A stretch of DNA of 52,765 nt. It comes from Desulfovibrionaceae bacterium (lineage in GTDB: Bacteria; Desulfobacterota; Desulfovibrionia; Desulfovibrionales; Desulfovibrionaceae). The translations under genes were made by a program, and so were the position numbers. Below, one piece after another: positions 41,279-49,681 of the stretch (its first letter is position 1; the number at the start of each line of letters is the position of its first letter). The notes beneath the pieces were generated by a model. The model had not been told where the DNA came from and searched no databases. It saw only the letters and a program-made list of their open reading frames with translations. The stretch spans positions 1 through 52,765 of the forward strand of contig JACCQO010000023.1 in assembly GCA_015709205.1 (NCBI GenBank), written 5' to 3'.

Positions 41279-43462
41279 CTATTCCTCCATTTGGGTTGCG
41301 GCCGCGGCCGTCTTGAAGAAGTCCGCGCCGAGCACCACGGACACCGTGGCCCGGGTCCAGTCGCCCTGGGCCGCGTCCTGGTCCTCGCCGTCGCTGTAGG
41401 CCGACCAGCCGTCACCGGCCAGCCCCACGGCGATGCGCCGCACGGCGTCCCCCAGCGCCACCGGCGCGCACGTCACCGTGAACTCGTCCCCGGAGCGGGA
41501 CACGGAGGCCGGGGCCAGGGCCGCGAAGTCGCCGGGGGCCGTGAACGCCTCCTCGGCCGCGCCCGAGGCCAGGGAGAGGGCGGGCAGCCTGCGCGCCTCG
41601 CTCGGCACGCTGTCCAGGGCGGGCGAGCAGGGAATGGTGTATTTGTGGAGGACCTGTCCCGTCGTGACCAGCCAGTCGCACATCGTGACGTTGCCCGCGG
41701 GAAGGCCGCCGACGGAAAGCTGATACGTCGTAACCGGCTCGGTTTCGAAACCAGCGTGGATCAGTGCGCCCGTGTCGTCATCATAGAGATCGAACGTACC
41801 GTCGCCGTGGTATTCGAAGCGCAAGGCATAGATCGTATCGGCAACAAGGTTGAATCCGTGAACGGTCTGGTCAACTCCTCCGATAATGATGTCTGCTCCC
41901 CATGTCTGGAAACGCAGCGATGTCTCGTCGTCGAGAATTTGATACAGGCCAAACGTGCAGTTTCCGGAATCGCTTTGGGCCGACTTGAAGGATACAATCC
42001 ATGTGAACGGTGTGTCCGCAGCCATTACGAGATAATTTGCAATAGAAACGCCGCCACCAGTCACACCATCCCCGCAGATGTAAACGCCGCCGTCCACCAA
42101 ATCCGGGGAACCGCCGCCCAGATTGGCAGTGGATGTCAAATCTGAAAGGGAGTCGAAGTCATTATGCATCACCGTGGCGATGCCGCCCTCTTCCGTTTCG
42201 CTCACCCCGCCCGGCACCTCGAACAGCGTGCCGTCGCCGAGCACCAGCACGTCGCCCTCGGCCAGCATGCCCCCCTGCGCGTGCGTGAGCACCAGGCTCG
42301 CCACGGTGGACGCCGCGTCCACGCCGAACTCCACCAGCGCCGCGCCGGCCACGTCCATCTGCCCCGTGCCCACGCTCACGCCCGTGCGGTCGGCCTCGGG
42401 CCAGTCCTCGGCGTCGTTGGCCCAGGCCACGCCCTCGGGGTCGTCGGCGATGGGCACGTTCTGCACCAGGATCGAGACCGCCGTTGCATCCGAGTAGAGC
42501 AGCCCGGCGTCCGGCCGCACGCGGCGCAGGGCGAACGTGTAGCTCGCGTCCGCCGCCACGCCCGGGGCCGTGCCGGTGATGGCCGTCCCGGCCGGCTCCA
42601 GGCCCAGGGGGTTGTCCGTGATCTCGTACACGTCGCCGTCCTCGTGGTCGGCGATGGCCAGGGCGATGGCCGCGCCCTCCAGCACGGTGAGCGCGCCGGT
42701 GAGCACCGGGGCCGGGGCCTTGTAGGCGTCGGCCAGGAAGTCGAGGAGTTCGAAGCCGTCGGCCGTGGCGTTGACGCCCACGACCTTGCCCGCGTCCGCC
42801 GCGCCGATGACCGGCAGCCCGGCCACGGCTGCGGCCGCCGCCGCGGACTGCGCGGCCGCGTCGGCAAATCCGGACGCGGCGTCCGCGTGGTGACGCGCGC
42901 TGAACGCGCCGTCGGCCACCGCCGTGCCCGGCGCGGCATCGGCCCAGGCCCGGGCCATGTCGCGCGCGGCCTCGGCCGCGTCGCGGGCTGCCTCGGCAAC
43001 GGTCGCTGCGGCCAGCAACTCCTCGGGCGAGGGCGGGGCCTCGCTGGAGGTCAGGGGCACGAGCACGGCGCGCGAAAGGCGTTCGTCCAGGGATTGGCAG
43101 ATCATGGTCAGCAGGTCCAGGGCGGCCTCGTGGGACTGGGCCGGAAAGGGGTCGTTTTCCTGGTAGTCGGTTTCCTGCACGATGCGCGGGGCGCGGCGGA
43201 TGGCCAGGATCTCGGCATCGTTCGCCCCGTCCGAACTCGCGCCCGCCGGGGGCGTGAGCAGGGTCAGGCTGCCGCCCGAGGCCGCGCCCGCGCCTGCGAG
43301 GGTGTAGTGGGTGGATTCGGCGAGCACGGTTTCCGCGCCGTCCGCGCCGCGCAGCACGACCTCCACGTCGGCGTTGCGCACAAAGGCGAAGGGCACGGGG
43401 AAGACGGTGGTCGAGCCGTTTCCGGCGTAGCCGGCCTTGGAAACGGCGGAAGCGATGGTCAT
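41279..43462 (-). CDS. Phage tail fibre with T7 gp17-like N terminus
   Basis: 727 residues. The first 150 residues resemble the capsid-attaching N-terminal domain of T7-type tail fibres (YAGNGSTTVFPVPFAFV, EILAIRRAPR, LDLLTMICQSLDERLSRAV). An alanine-rich coiled segment follows (about 155-220). Residues about 430-608, encoded by DNA of clearly lower GC, contain a jelly-roll/LamG-like stretch (FTWIVSFKSAQ, LRFEYHGDGTFDLYDDDTG), the likely receptor-binding part. Mosaic structure with a replaced tip is typical for fibres. Followed closely by a small gene, it ends the virion operon. Confidence 0.78.
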   Translation of the reverse strand: MTIASAVSKAGYAGNGSTTVFPVPFAFVRNADVEVVLRGADGAETVLAESTHYTLAGAGAASGGSLTLLTPPAGASSDGANDAEILAIRRAPRIVQETDYQENDPFPAQSHEAALDLLTMICQSLDERLSRAVLVPLTSSEAPPSPEELLAAATVAEAARDAAEAARDMARAWADAAPGTAVADGAFSARHHADAASGFADAAAQSAAAAAAVAGLPVIGAADAGKVVGVNATADGFELLDFLADAYKAPAPVLTGALTVLEGAAIALAIADHEDGDVYEITDNPLGLEPAGTAITGTAPGVAADASYTFALRRVRPDAGLLYSDATAVSILVQNVPIADDPEGVAWANDAEDWPEADRTGVSVGTGQMDVAGAALVEFGVDAASTVASLVLTHAQGGMLAEGDVLVLGDGTLFEVPGGVSETEEGGIATVMHNDFDSLSDLTSTANLGGGSPDLVDGGVYICGDGVTGGGVSIANYLVMAADTPFTWIVSFKSAQSDSGNCTFGLYQILDDETSLRFQTWGADIIIGGVDQTVHGFNLVADTIYALRFEYHGDGTFDLYDDDTGALIHAGFETEPVTTYQLSVGGLPAGNVTMCDWLVTTGQVLHKYTIPCSPALDSVPSEARRLPALSLASGAAEEAFTAPGDFAALAPASVSRSGDEFTVTCAPVALGDAVRRIAVGLAGDGWSAYSDGEDQDAAQGDWTRATVSVVLGADFFKTAAAATQMEE

Positions 43463-43540
43463 GGGAGCCTCCTTGGGACCGCGCCTGGGCGCGGCGAAAG
43501 GGGATGGTGGGGAATGGGAAGGGGAACGGGGAATGGGGGA

Positions 43541-44038
43541 TCAAAACAGGGCGTAGTTGCTCAGGGCGTTGCCCAGGGTGGAGGTCAGGTTCGCCCCGGA
43601 CTGGGCCGCGGCCTTCTTGCGCGTGGCCGCGGCCCGGGACTGGACGTTCGAGGCCGACCAGCCGCCGTTGAGCAGGATGGACTGGCTGTCCGTGATGCCC
43701 TGCTGGAGGATGGACTGGGCGTCCTGTTCGTCCTCGTAGGCCTGGCCTTCGAGGACCTTGAGCGGCGACCCCTGGAGCAGCACGCCGCTGGTGCCGAGGG
43801 CGGCGGTGGAACCGGCGCGTGCGCGCGCGCGTTCGGCGCGCAGCTCTTCGGCCTCTTTCTCGGCTTCCTGCTGCGTGCGTTCGGCCTGCAGTCGGGCGGC
43901 CTCGCGCGTCTGGGCGGCCGTCAGGTCGGCCTGCTGGGCCTCGGCGTCGGCCTGCCGTTGGGCGGCGTCGTTCTGGACCACCGTGTTCACCAGGCCGAGC
44001 CCCATGCTCAAAAGGGAAGGTAACGCTACTGCCTGCAT
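43541..44038 (-). CDS. Phage internal-virion-like protein
   Basis: 165 residues; AGGAGG lies eight bases upstream of ATG 44038. A short hydrophobic N terminus (LPSLLSMGLGLVNTVV) is followed by a long helix-rich Q/A/E coiled region (residues about 25-75), then NGGWSASNVQSRAAATRKKAAAQ. Position after the tail tube B gene and size recall gp14 of T7-like phages, an internal core protein, but sequence likeness is only at the pattern level. Overlaps the preceding gene by 13 bases. Confidence 0.6.
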   Translation of the reverse strand: MQAVALPSLLSMGLGLVNTVVQNDAAQRQADAEAQQADLTAAQTREAARLQAERTQQEAEKEAEELRAERARARAGSTAALGTSGVLLQGSPLKVLEGQAYEDEQDAQSILQQGITDSQSILLNGGWSASNVQSRAAATRKKAAAQSGANLTSTLGNALSNYALF

Positions 44039-44643
44039 GTGAATAACCTCCTGAAGCGTATGACGTTTTCTCCATAAGGGCCGTACCCTGGGCATTCGCC
44101 CTCGGGTTCGAACCCCAGCCAGGCGATCCAGCGCAGGGCGCGCCGGTCGTGGGCCAGCACGTGCGCCTGCAGCCGGTGCAGCCCGGCCGTGCGCGCCAGA
44201 TGTTCGAGCACGGCGCGGGCCGCGCGGTTGAAGGACAGGGGATGCGCCAGGGCCCAGGCCGAGGGCGCGCACCAGCCCTCGCCCACGCCGGGCCAGAACA
44301 GGGCCACCCCGGCGCACGCGGCCACGTGGCCGTGCGCCGTGAGCGTGAGCGCGGGGCCGCGCAGGGCCAGCATCGGCCCGGCGGCCGCGGCCCCGCCGCA
44401 CCAGTGCAGGGTTGTGGAAGGGGCGGACGGCTCGGGAGAGGCGCGGGCCGGGGAGGCGGAGCGCGGAACGGCTCGGGCGCGGTCCGCCGTGGTCCGTTCC
44501 CCGGCCGGTTCGGGGGCGGCGCGCAGGGCCAGCAGATGGCGCGGGGCAAAGGGAATCAGGGCCAGATGGTCCGGCAGGTCCAGCGTCGGGACGTCCGGCG
44601 GCGGCGCGGCGGAGCCGGGTACGAAGCGAGAGGGAGAGCTCAT
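44026..44643 (-). CDS. GNAT-like phage protein
   Basis: 205 residues; GAGGA precedes the ATG at 44643. The first half is proline/alanine-rich. The second half has a GNAT-like pattern: WALAHPLSFNRAARAVLEHLARTAGLHRLQAHVLAHDRRALRWIAWLGFEPEG, as in acetyltransferases that end with a W-L-G-F-x-x-E motif. Such proteins are common in podovirus-like prophages between tail tube B and internal virion genes; function unknown. Confidence 0.65.
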   Translation of the reverse strand: MSSPSRFVPGSAAPPPDVPTLDLPDHLALIPFAPRHLLALRAAPEPAGERTTADRARAVPRSASPARASPEPSAPSTTLHWCGGAAAAGPMLALRGPALTLTAHGHVAACAGVALFWPGVGEGWCAPSAWALAHPLSFNRAARAVLEHLARTAGLHRLQAHVLAHDRRALRWIAWLGFEPEGECPGYGPYGENVIRFRRLFTCRQ

Positions 44644-44726
44644 GCGGAATTCCTCATGGATAGAAGTGAAAGGAAGGTGAAAGTGGCTGCCCGGCCGCCG
44701 CCCCGCCCGTCGTGCGGGGCTGCGTC

Positions 44727-46832
44727 CTATTCGTTGACCACCACCGTGGGCACGAGCATGAGCACGGTCATGGGCAGGGGCTGGTCCTGGAGGATGGTCA
44801 GCGCGCCGTCGCGGTCCCAGCCCTTGGGAAAGCGCACGATCTTGTCGCCGGTCCAGGGCGTGGGCGCGGTGTTCATGGGCGTGGCCGAGGAGCGGTAGTA
44901 GACCGTCTCCAGCCGGTTCGCATCCGGCCCCACGCGGCCGCCCACGGTGTCGTGGAAGCGCACGGCCACCTCGGTGACGAGTTTTTTCTTGGTCTGCGCC
45001 GTGCCGCGCGCCGAGCCCGCCTCGATGCGCATGGGCTTGAGCACCGAGGTGTAGGGCAGCCCGGCGTGGATCACGGACGCCGCGCGCGTGAGCGTCAGCG
45101 CGCCGTCCGGACCCACGGTCACGGGCTTGTGCACGGCCCCGTCCGCGAGCACGGCCACCTCGCGGCCGGCCAGATGGTCCAGCCCGGCGACCACGTCCGT
45201 GGCCGCGCCCTCGTAGCTCAGCCCGCTGTCCACGAAAAAGGCCGAGGTGGTGTCCGCGCCGCCGAATTCGGCCTCCAGGAATTCGATGCAGCGCACGTCG
45301 CGCTCCGGCGTGCCGGGCTCCAGCTCTTGCCAGGCGTCCGCGAGCGCGCCGTCCGCCGCGCGCACGGCCTCGATCTCCGCGTCCGCGAATTCCGCCGGGT
45401 CCGCGGCGGACAGGGTCACGGTCAGGTCCGCGTCCGCCGGGGCCGCCAGGGTCGTATCGCCCTGGTAGAGGTAGTGGCGCGCGCCGTCGGCATGCGCGGC
45501 CAGGAGCACGTGGCCCGGGCCGAAGGTCCGCCCGGCGGGCAGGGTGAAGGTCTGGCCCGGCGCGCCCGCGCCCGGTGCGGCCGCGTCGTCGGCCACGGCC
45601 AGGTCGTAGCCCGGATACGGCGCGCGCCGCCGCACGCAGACCCACAGTTCGTCGCGCTGCGCCGCGTCGTTGTGGATGGCGGCCACGGATTCCACGGCCC
45701 CGTCCGTGGGCAGCCGGGACCAGGCCAGGACCTCCTGGTCGCGCTGGTAGGTGAAGGCCAGCAGCGTGCCGTCCGCGCGCGCGCAGAAGACCACGGAATC
45801 GGGCTCCTGCACGTAGGCGCACTGCACGATGCCCGTGGCGGTGATGTGCTCGGCGAGGATGGTCAGGTCCACGGAGGCGAAGGAGTCGGTCTCGAAACTG
45901 TAGGCCATTTCGCGCAGCTTGCGGCCCGAGCGCTGGATGTAGAGCGCGCCGCCGCCCGCCTGCACGGGCATGGCCCGCGACGCGCCGAAGCACGACTCGG
46001 GCGCGGCCTTGACGCTGGCGGGCGCGAGCGCGGCCGAGGACGAGGCCCCGCCAACGGTCCATTCGCCGCCCGTGGTGCCCACGAACAGCCGCGTGCGCGG
46101 CACCAGGAATTCGATGGCGTTGGCCTGGGACGCGGCGATGGTGATCTCCACGCTGTCGTCGTCCATGGGGTCGCCGTTCTCTTCGGTGTTCGTGTTTTGC
46201 GTGAAATCGTAAAAAGCGCCGGTGCGCGAGAACCACAGGGTGTTCGGCTGGGCCGGGGTGGCCGCGAAAACGAGGCGGCTTTCGAAGAAGCAGACGCACG
46301 AGGGCCAGTTGGACGCGGCCCATTGCGAAGGCTGGGCCGTGAAGGAGATGGCTTCCAGGGTCCAGGCGTCGTGGGCCGTGCGCGTGAGGCGGTGTGGCGC
46401 GTGCGCGGGGTGGGCCAGGATCAGGGTGTCGTTGGACTGGGTCCAGTAGAGGTCCTGGAAGTCGTCGCGCAGGTAGGGCGAGGCGATCTCGTAGATTTCG
46501 CCGTCATGGAGCACGCGGGCCTGGTCCTTGAACACGCGCAGGAAGCCCGCGCCGTCGCGTTCGCCGAATTCGAGCACGTAGGTCTGTTCGGTGTTGAACT
46601 CGAAGCCCACGAGCAGGGAGCGGCCCGCGTCGGCGAGCGGGGCGTCGTCGCCCAGGGCGCGCCCGGCGAAGCGCAGGCCGGAGCGGCGCGTGGCCCCGCC
46701 GTGGGGATGCACGAGAAAGTTTTCGAGCTGCATGCAGCCGTTGAAGTACTTGGCGAGATCCACGCGCCCCGCCAGGCGGGGGCTGATCTCGCCGGCCGTG
46801 AAGTTGGTCAGCGCCGGGGTTGCGATGGGCAT
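44727..46832 (-). CDS. Phage tail tube protein B-like (T7 gp12-like)
   Basis: 701 residues, close to T7 gp12 (about 790). ATG 46832 is preceded by CACAGGAGCCCCC. The N terminus TNFTAGEISPRLAGRVDLAKYFNGC is the hallmark of this family of podovirus tail proteins, and YVLEFGERDGAG, LWFSRTG and VGTTGGEWTV recur along the propeller-like body. It would form the nozzle of the short tail. It normally lies next to the gp11-like gene, but here the Rhs array stands between them. Confidence 0.8.
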   Translation of the reverse strand: MPIATPALTNFTAGEISPRLAGRVDLAKYFNGCMQLENFLVHPHGGATRRSGLRFAGRALGDDAPLADAGRSLLVGFEFNTEQTYVLEFGERDGAGFLRVFKDQARVLHDGEIYEIASPYLRDDFQDLYWTQSNDTLILAHPAHAPHRLTRTAHDAWTLEAISFTAQPSQWAASNWPSCVCFFESRLVFAATPAQPNTLWFSRTGAFYDFTQNTNTEENGDPMDDDSVEITIAASQANAIEFLVPRTRLFVGTTGGEWTVGGASSSAALAPASVKAAPESCFGASRAMPVQAGGGALYIQRSGRKLREMAYSFETDSFASVDLTILAEHITATGIVQCAYVQEPDSVVFCARADGTLLAFTYQRDQEVLAWSRLPTDGAVESVAAIHNDAAQRDELWVCVRRRAPYPGYDLAVADDAAAPGAGAPGQTFTLPAGRTFGPGHVLLAAHADGARHYLYQGDTTLAAPADADLTVTLSAADPAEFADAEIEAVRAADGALADAWQELEPGTPERDVRCIEFLEAEFGGADTTSAFFVDSGLSYEGAATDVVAGLDHLAGREVAVLADGAVHKPVTVGPDGALTLTRAASVIHAGLPYTSVLKPMRIEAGSARGTAQTKKKLVTEVAVRFHDTVGGRVGPDANRLETVYYRSSATPMNTAPTPWTGDKIVRFPKGWDRDGALTILQDQPLPMTVLMLVPTVVVNE

Positions 46833-47220
46833 GGGGGCTCCTGTGGGTTGGGGGAATGGGGCGGGTTGGCGACGTCGTGGAGCGGGCCGCCGGGAAGGCG
46901 GAACCAGGCAAAGGGCTGGGGTGAAGCGGCGGGATGGGCGGGCACGTGGGGAAAGCGGGGAAGGACCGAACGGCGGTGGACTGCGAGTCGGGGCGGGTCG
47001 AGGCCGGTCAGGGCTCGTCGAGAGGAAAAGGAAGGAGGGGGGAATCCGGAGGCGCTTGAGTGCGTAGAGAGGAGCGGGAGTTTGGTCGGCGGCTGGCTGC
47101 TTCCGGCCGAGTGCCCGCGGCCGCGCCCAGGGGATCGCGGGCGATGAAGCGGCCGAAGAGCGGGGCGTAGTCGCGCACGCCGAAGCGATTGCGCGGCGTC
47201 GGCCCCGCCCTTCGAGCCGC
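46833..47220 (-). pseudogene. Third Rhs core remnant, degraded
   Basis: At 47112-47218 the minus strand still encodes RNRFGVRDYAPLFGRFIARDPLGAAAG, identical in most positions to the Rhs core just before its tip, then the likeness stops and the frame runs into low-complexity sequence up to the gp12-like gene. The stretch starts just after the stop codon of the upstream candidate immunity gene through the same junction sequence seen after the other one (48142-48200). No tip or motif is left. Confidence 0.8.
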
Positions 47221-47592
47221 TTAGGCGTTTGTATTGGCGTTCTTTTCTTTTTGCCGTTCCTCCCAGGCCTTGCGCTTGAAGTAGCCTTTGAGAGGCACCA
47301 ACGGGACGGCACATTTAGGGCAGTTACAGAGTGGCTTTACGTCTCGGTAGGCGAAGACATCTTCGCATTTCGGACAGATGAAGGATGTGCCATCCTTGGT
47401 GTTGTACATGATGCCTCGGTAGAAAAATATAGCACCAATCGCTATAGATACAGCAGCAGCTACCTTGTTGTATTCTAATGAATCAATGATGATGCCAAAA
47501 TGTGAATTGTACCATACGGGATGGACAAGCCACATCGTTGCTAGAACAAAACAGTTCAACGCCATGACGAAGAACATTATTTTTGTCGTCAT
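47221..47592 (-). CDS. Candidate Rhs immunity protein 3, membrane plus zinc ribbon
   Basis: 123 residues from ATG 47592 (a longer frame reaches upstream but the homologue also starts here). Two hydrophobic helices (IMFFVMALNCFVLATMWL and VSIAIGAIFFYRGIMY) precede a C-terminal zinc ribbon (C-P-K-C .. C-N-C-P-K-C) and a basic tail KGYFKRKAWEERQKEK. It shares the C-terminal half with the gene at 48198-48569, while the membrane part has diverged. It directly follows an orphan Rhs tip, the position of immunity genes. Low GC compared with the Rhs core. Function inferred. Confidence 0.65.
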   Translation of the reverse strand: MTTKIMFFVMALNCFVLATMWLVHPVWYNSHFGIIIDSLEYNKVAAAVSIAIGAIFFYRGIMYNTKDGTSFICPKCEDVFAYRDVKPLCNCPKCAVPLVPLKGYFKRKAWEERQKEKNANTNA

Positions 47593-48155
47593 CTTGATAA
47601 GCCCTTCAAGTAATCCGAGACTTGTTGGTAGCTCCATTTGATTGCCCCAGCCGCATGGCTGGGAGGCAAGCCAGGCACAAGGTCAAGCGCATTATTGAGC
47701 AAGCGCTGTGTCGCAGCCGGATGCGTCAGCGCCCATCCCACAGCAGGCCGGGTGACGATGTTGCCGCCGGTGGCGGCATCGACGAGGAGCAGCGGCGCGG
47801 CCTCGCCCGCTGCCAGGCCCATGCCGACCTTGCCGTAGGCGTCGATCATGCGCGGATCCACGAGTTTTTCCGCCGTGTTCGTCGCGGTCTGTTCCAGTAC
47901 CTCCGGCGCCTTCTGCTCCAGCGTCTGGATGGTGTCGGGCAGTTTCTCTTGCGCCGAGTCCCAGAGGCTCCCCAGGCCGTCGCCCAGGCTCGAGAACATG
48001 TCCATCACGCCGCTGAAGATCCCGGTCGTCCCCGTGGGATCGACCATGTTGACGGGGTCGTCGAGGCAGTAGCCGTAGACGTCCGGATCGCCCGCCGCCG
48101 CGCCCAGGGGATCGCGGGCGATGCAGCGGCCGAAGAGCGGGTCGTAGTCGCGCAC
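47589..48155 (-). pseudogene. Orphan Rhs C-terminal module 2
   Basis: About 188 residues, starting with the last piece of Rhs core (RDYDPLFGRCIARDPLG to VNMVDPTG) and continuing with a tip of about 155 residues: IFSGVMDMFSSLGDGLGSLWDSAQ, LEQTATNTAEKLVDPRM, then the variable end RPAVGWALTHPAATQ..SDYLKGLSR. Homology reaches back to 48185 in the same frame as the preceding immunity stop, so it has no proper start codon except a GTG at 48155 with no good ribosome site. The P-x4-D-P-x-G boundary is kept. Possible recombination donor for the intact Rhs. Confidence 0.78.
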
Positions 48156-48197
48156 GCAGAAGCGGTTGCGCGGCGTCGGCCCCGCCCTTCGGGCCGC

Positions 48198-48569
48198 TTA
48201 GGCGTTTGTATTGGAGTTCTTTTCCTTTTGCCGCTCCTTCCAGGCCTTGCGCTTGAAGTAGCCTTGGAGAGGAACCAACGGGATGTCGCATTTGGGGCAA
48301 GTGAAGTTCGGTTTGGCGTCTTTGTAAGCGAAGGTTTGCTCGCAGTTCCGACAAATGAGGTAGGAGTCATCTTTTGTCTTGTATTTAATTCCTTTATAGA
48401 AAAGGTATGACGCAATAATGAATGTAACAATAAATGCAGGAACTTTATAGTTTGTGGCATCAATCATTACATGTGTTTTGGTGCTGTACCACTTTGGCCT
48501 TGTTAGCCACAATATTGACTGGGCATAGCAAACTATCGCTGCAAATATTAAATATATTTTGTTGAACAT
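48198..48569 (-). CDS. Candidate Rhs immunity protein 2, membrane plus zinc ribbon
   Basis: 123 residues with ATG 48569. Like the gene at 47221-47592 it has two membrane helices (IYLIFAAIVCYAQSILWL, FIVTFIIASYLFYKGIKY), then a zinc ribbon (C-R-N-C .. C-P-K-C) and the tail GYFKRKAWKERQKEK. The last half is clearly the same protein; the membrane half and the paired toxin tails differ. DNA is A/T-rich compared with the surrounding. It follows orphan tip 1 and precedes orphan tip 2. Immunity role is inferred from position. Confidence 0.65.
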   Translation of the reverse strand: MFNKIYLIFAAIVCYAQSILWLTRPKWYSTKTHVMIDATNYKVPAFIVTFIIASYLFYKGIKYKTKDDSYLICRNCEQTFAYKDAKPNFTCPKCDIPLVPLQGYFKRKAWKERQKEKNSNTNA

Positions 48570-48581
48570 TTCGTGGTCCTC

Positions 48582-49118
48582 TTATTTTGTAAAAATACTT
48601 TTTAACATGCCCGCAGGGGTGGACCAAGGAAGCTCAGTTACAAGGTCAAGCGCATTGTCGAGCACGCGCTGTGTCGTAGCCGGATGCGTTAGCGCCCAGC
48701 TTGTCGCGGGCCGGGCGACGATGTTGCCGCCGGTGGCGATGTCGGCGATGGCCAGCGGTACGGCCTCGCCCGCTGCCAGGCCCATGCCGACCTTGCCGTA
48801 GGCGTCGATCATGCGCGGATCCACGAGTTTTTCCGCCGTGTTCGTCGCGGTCTGTTCCAGTACCTCCGGCGCCTTCTGCTCCAGCGTCTGGATGGTGTCG
48901 GGCAGTTTCTCTTGCGCCGAGTCCCAGAGGCTCCCCAGGCCGTCGCCCAGGCTCGAGAACATGTCCATTATCCCGCTGAAGATCCCGGTCGTCCCCGTGG
49001 GATCGACCATGTTGACGGGATCGTCGAGGCAGTAGCCGTAGACGTCCGGATCGCCCGCCGCCAATGTCTTTGACCCATGGCAGAGAAATAGTTGAAGGCG
49101 GCGACTCCAGGCGAACAC
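48582..49118 (-). pseudogene. Orphan Rhs C-terminal module 1
   Basis: Up to 178 residues. Rhs core likeness starts only at about 49063 (AAGDPDVYGYCLDDPVNMVDPTG), shorter than in module 2. The tip starts the same way (GIFSGIMDMFSSLGDGLG) and is identical to module 2 over roughly 190 bases of DNA (48778-48967 against 47815-48004); after that the ends differ (RPATSWALTHPATTQ..LKSIFTK). No good ribosome site, so expression as a free protein is doubtful. Confidence 0.75.
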
Positions 49119-49129
49119 GAAGCCTGTTT

Positions 49130-49672
49130 TTAGCGCTTTGTCGCGTGGGGCCCGTTCAAATCGAACAGGTACTGTCTTGCCTGCGTCTGCTCGGAAAGAA
49201 GTTCTATTCTTGAAATATCCTGTGCGTTGATTGTCGCTTGTCCAACAGGCCTCCCATACCGATCGACTTCATTGATTGTTATGTTGTCGATGTCATAGGA
49301 AACAATAAAACCACTTGTATACTTGTCGTGTTCGATATCATGGAGGCAACAGAGTTTGTTTTTCCCGAGCTCCAGGGATTGGTTGAATGCGGATAGCCCT
49401 TGCTCAAAAACATGTTCGAAATCGGAGCCATATTTATCATAGAGTGACAAGAGCGTACCTTCGTAGATACCGCCTTTGTCAATCCTGTGGATAGAAGATA
49501 CCTTTAGCGTAAGAAATCCGTCATTACGCCCAAACGAAGATATTGATTTAATGCGGATGTACTCCTCGTCGACAAAGTCTACGAATCCAATATTCAAGGA
49601 CGAGTAGTCAGAGGGGTCATCGTAGATGGAGATGAGGGATTTTTCGTTGAGAAGAATGTCATGGTAATCCAT
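49130..49672 (-). CDS. Candidate immunity protein 1 for the intact Rhs toxin
   Basis: 180 residues, ATG 49672, only nine bases after the Rhs stop. The product is acidic and soluble (DYHDILLNEKSLISIYDDPSDYS, VDFVDEEYIRI), with no membrane segment. It is A/T-rich compared with the Rhs core, as toxin-antitoxin cassettes often are. An acidic protein behind a basic toxin tip (tail rich in K/R) suggests direct binding and neutralising. I recognise no family; immunity is inferred from position and charge. Confidence 0.7.
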   Translation of the reverse strand: MDYHDILLNEKSLISIYDDPSDYSSLNIGFVDFVDEEYIRIKSISSFGRNDGFLTLKVSSIHRIDKGGIYEGTLLSLYDKYGSDFEHVFEQGLSAFNQSLELGKNKLCCLHDIEHDKYTSGFIVSYDIDNITINEVDRYGRPVGQATINAQDISRIELLSEQTQARQYLFDLNGPHATKR

Positions 49673-49681
49673 AGTGCTCTC

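Noticed and set aside
44095-44125. T-arm-like GGGTTCGAACCCC that could mark a tRNA and phage attachment site
   Set aside because: It encodes the conserved W-L-G-F-E-P segment of the GNAT-like protein, and no acceptor stem, D-arm or anticodon arm surrounds it.
44712-47147. 811-residue plus-strand open frame across the gp12-like gene
   Set aside because: Glycine/histidine-rich antisense shadow of a gene with clear tail-tube motifs.
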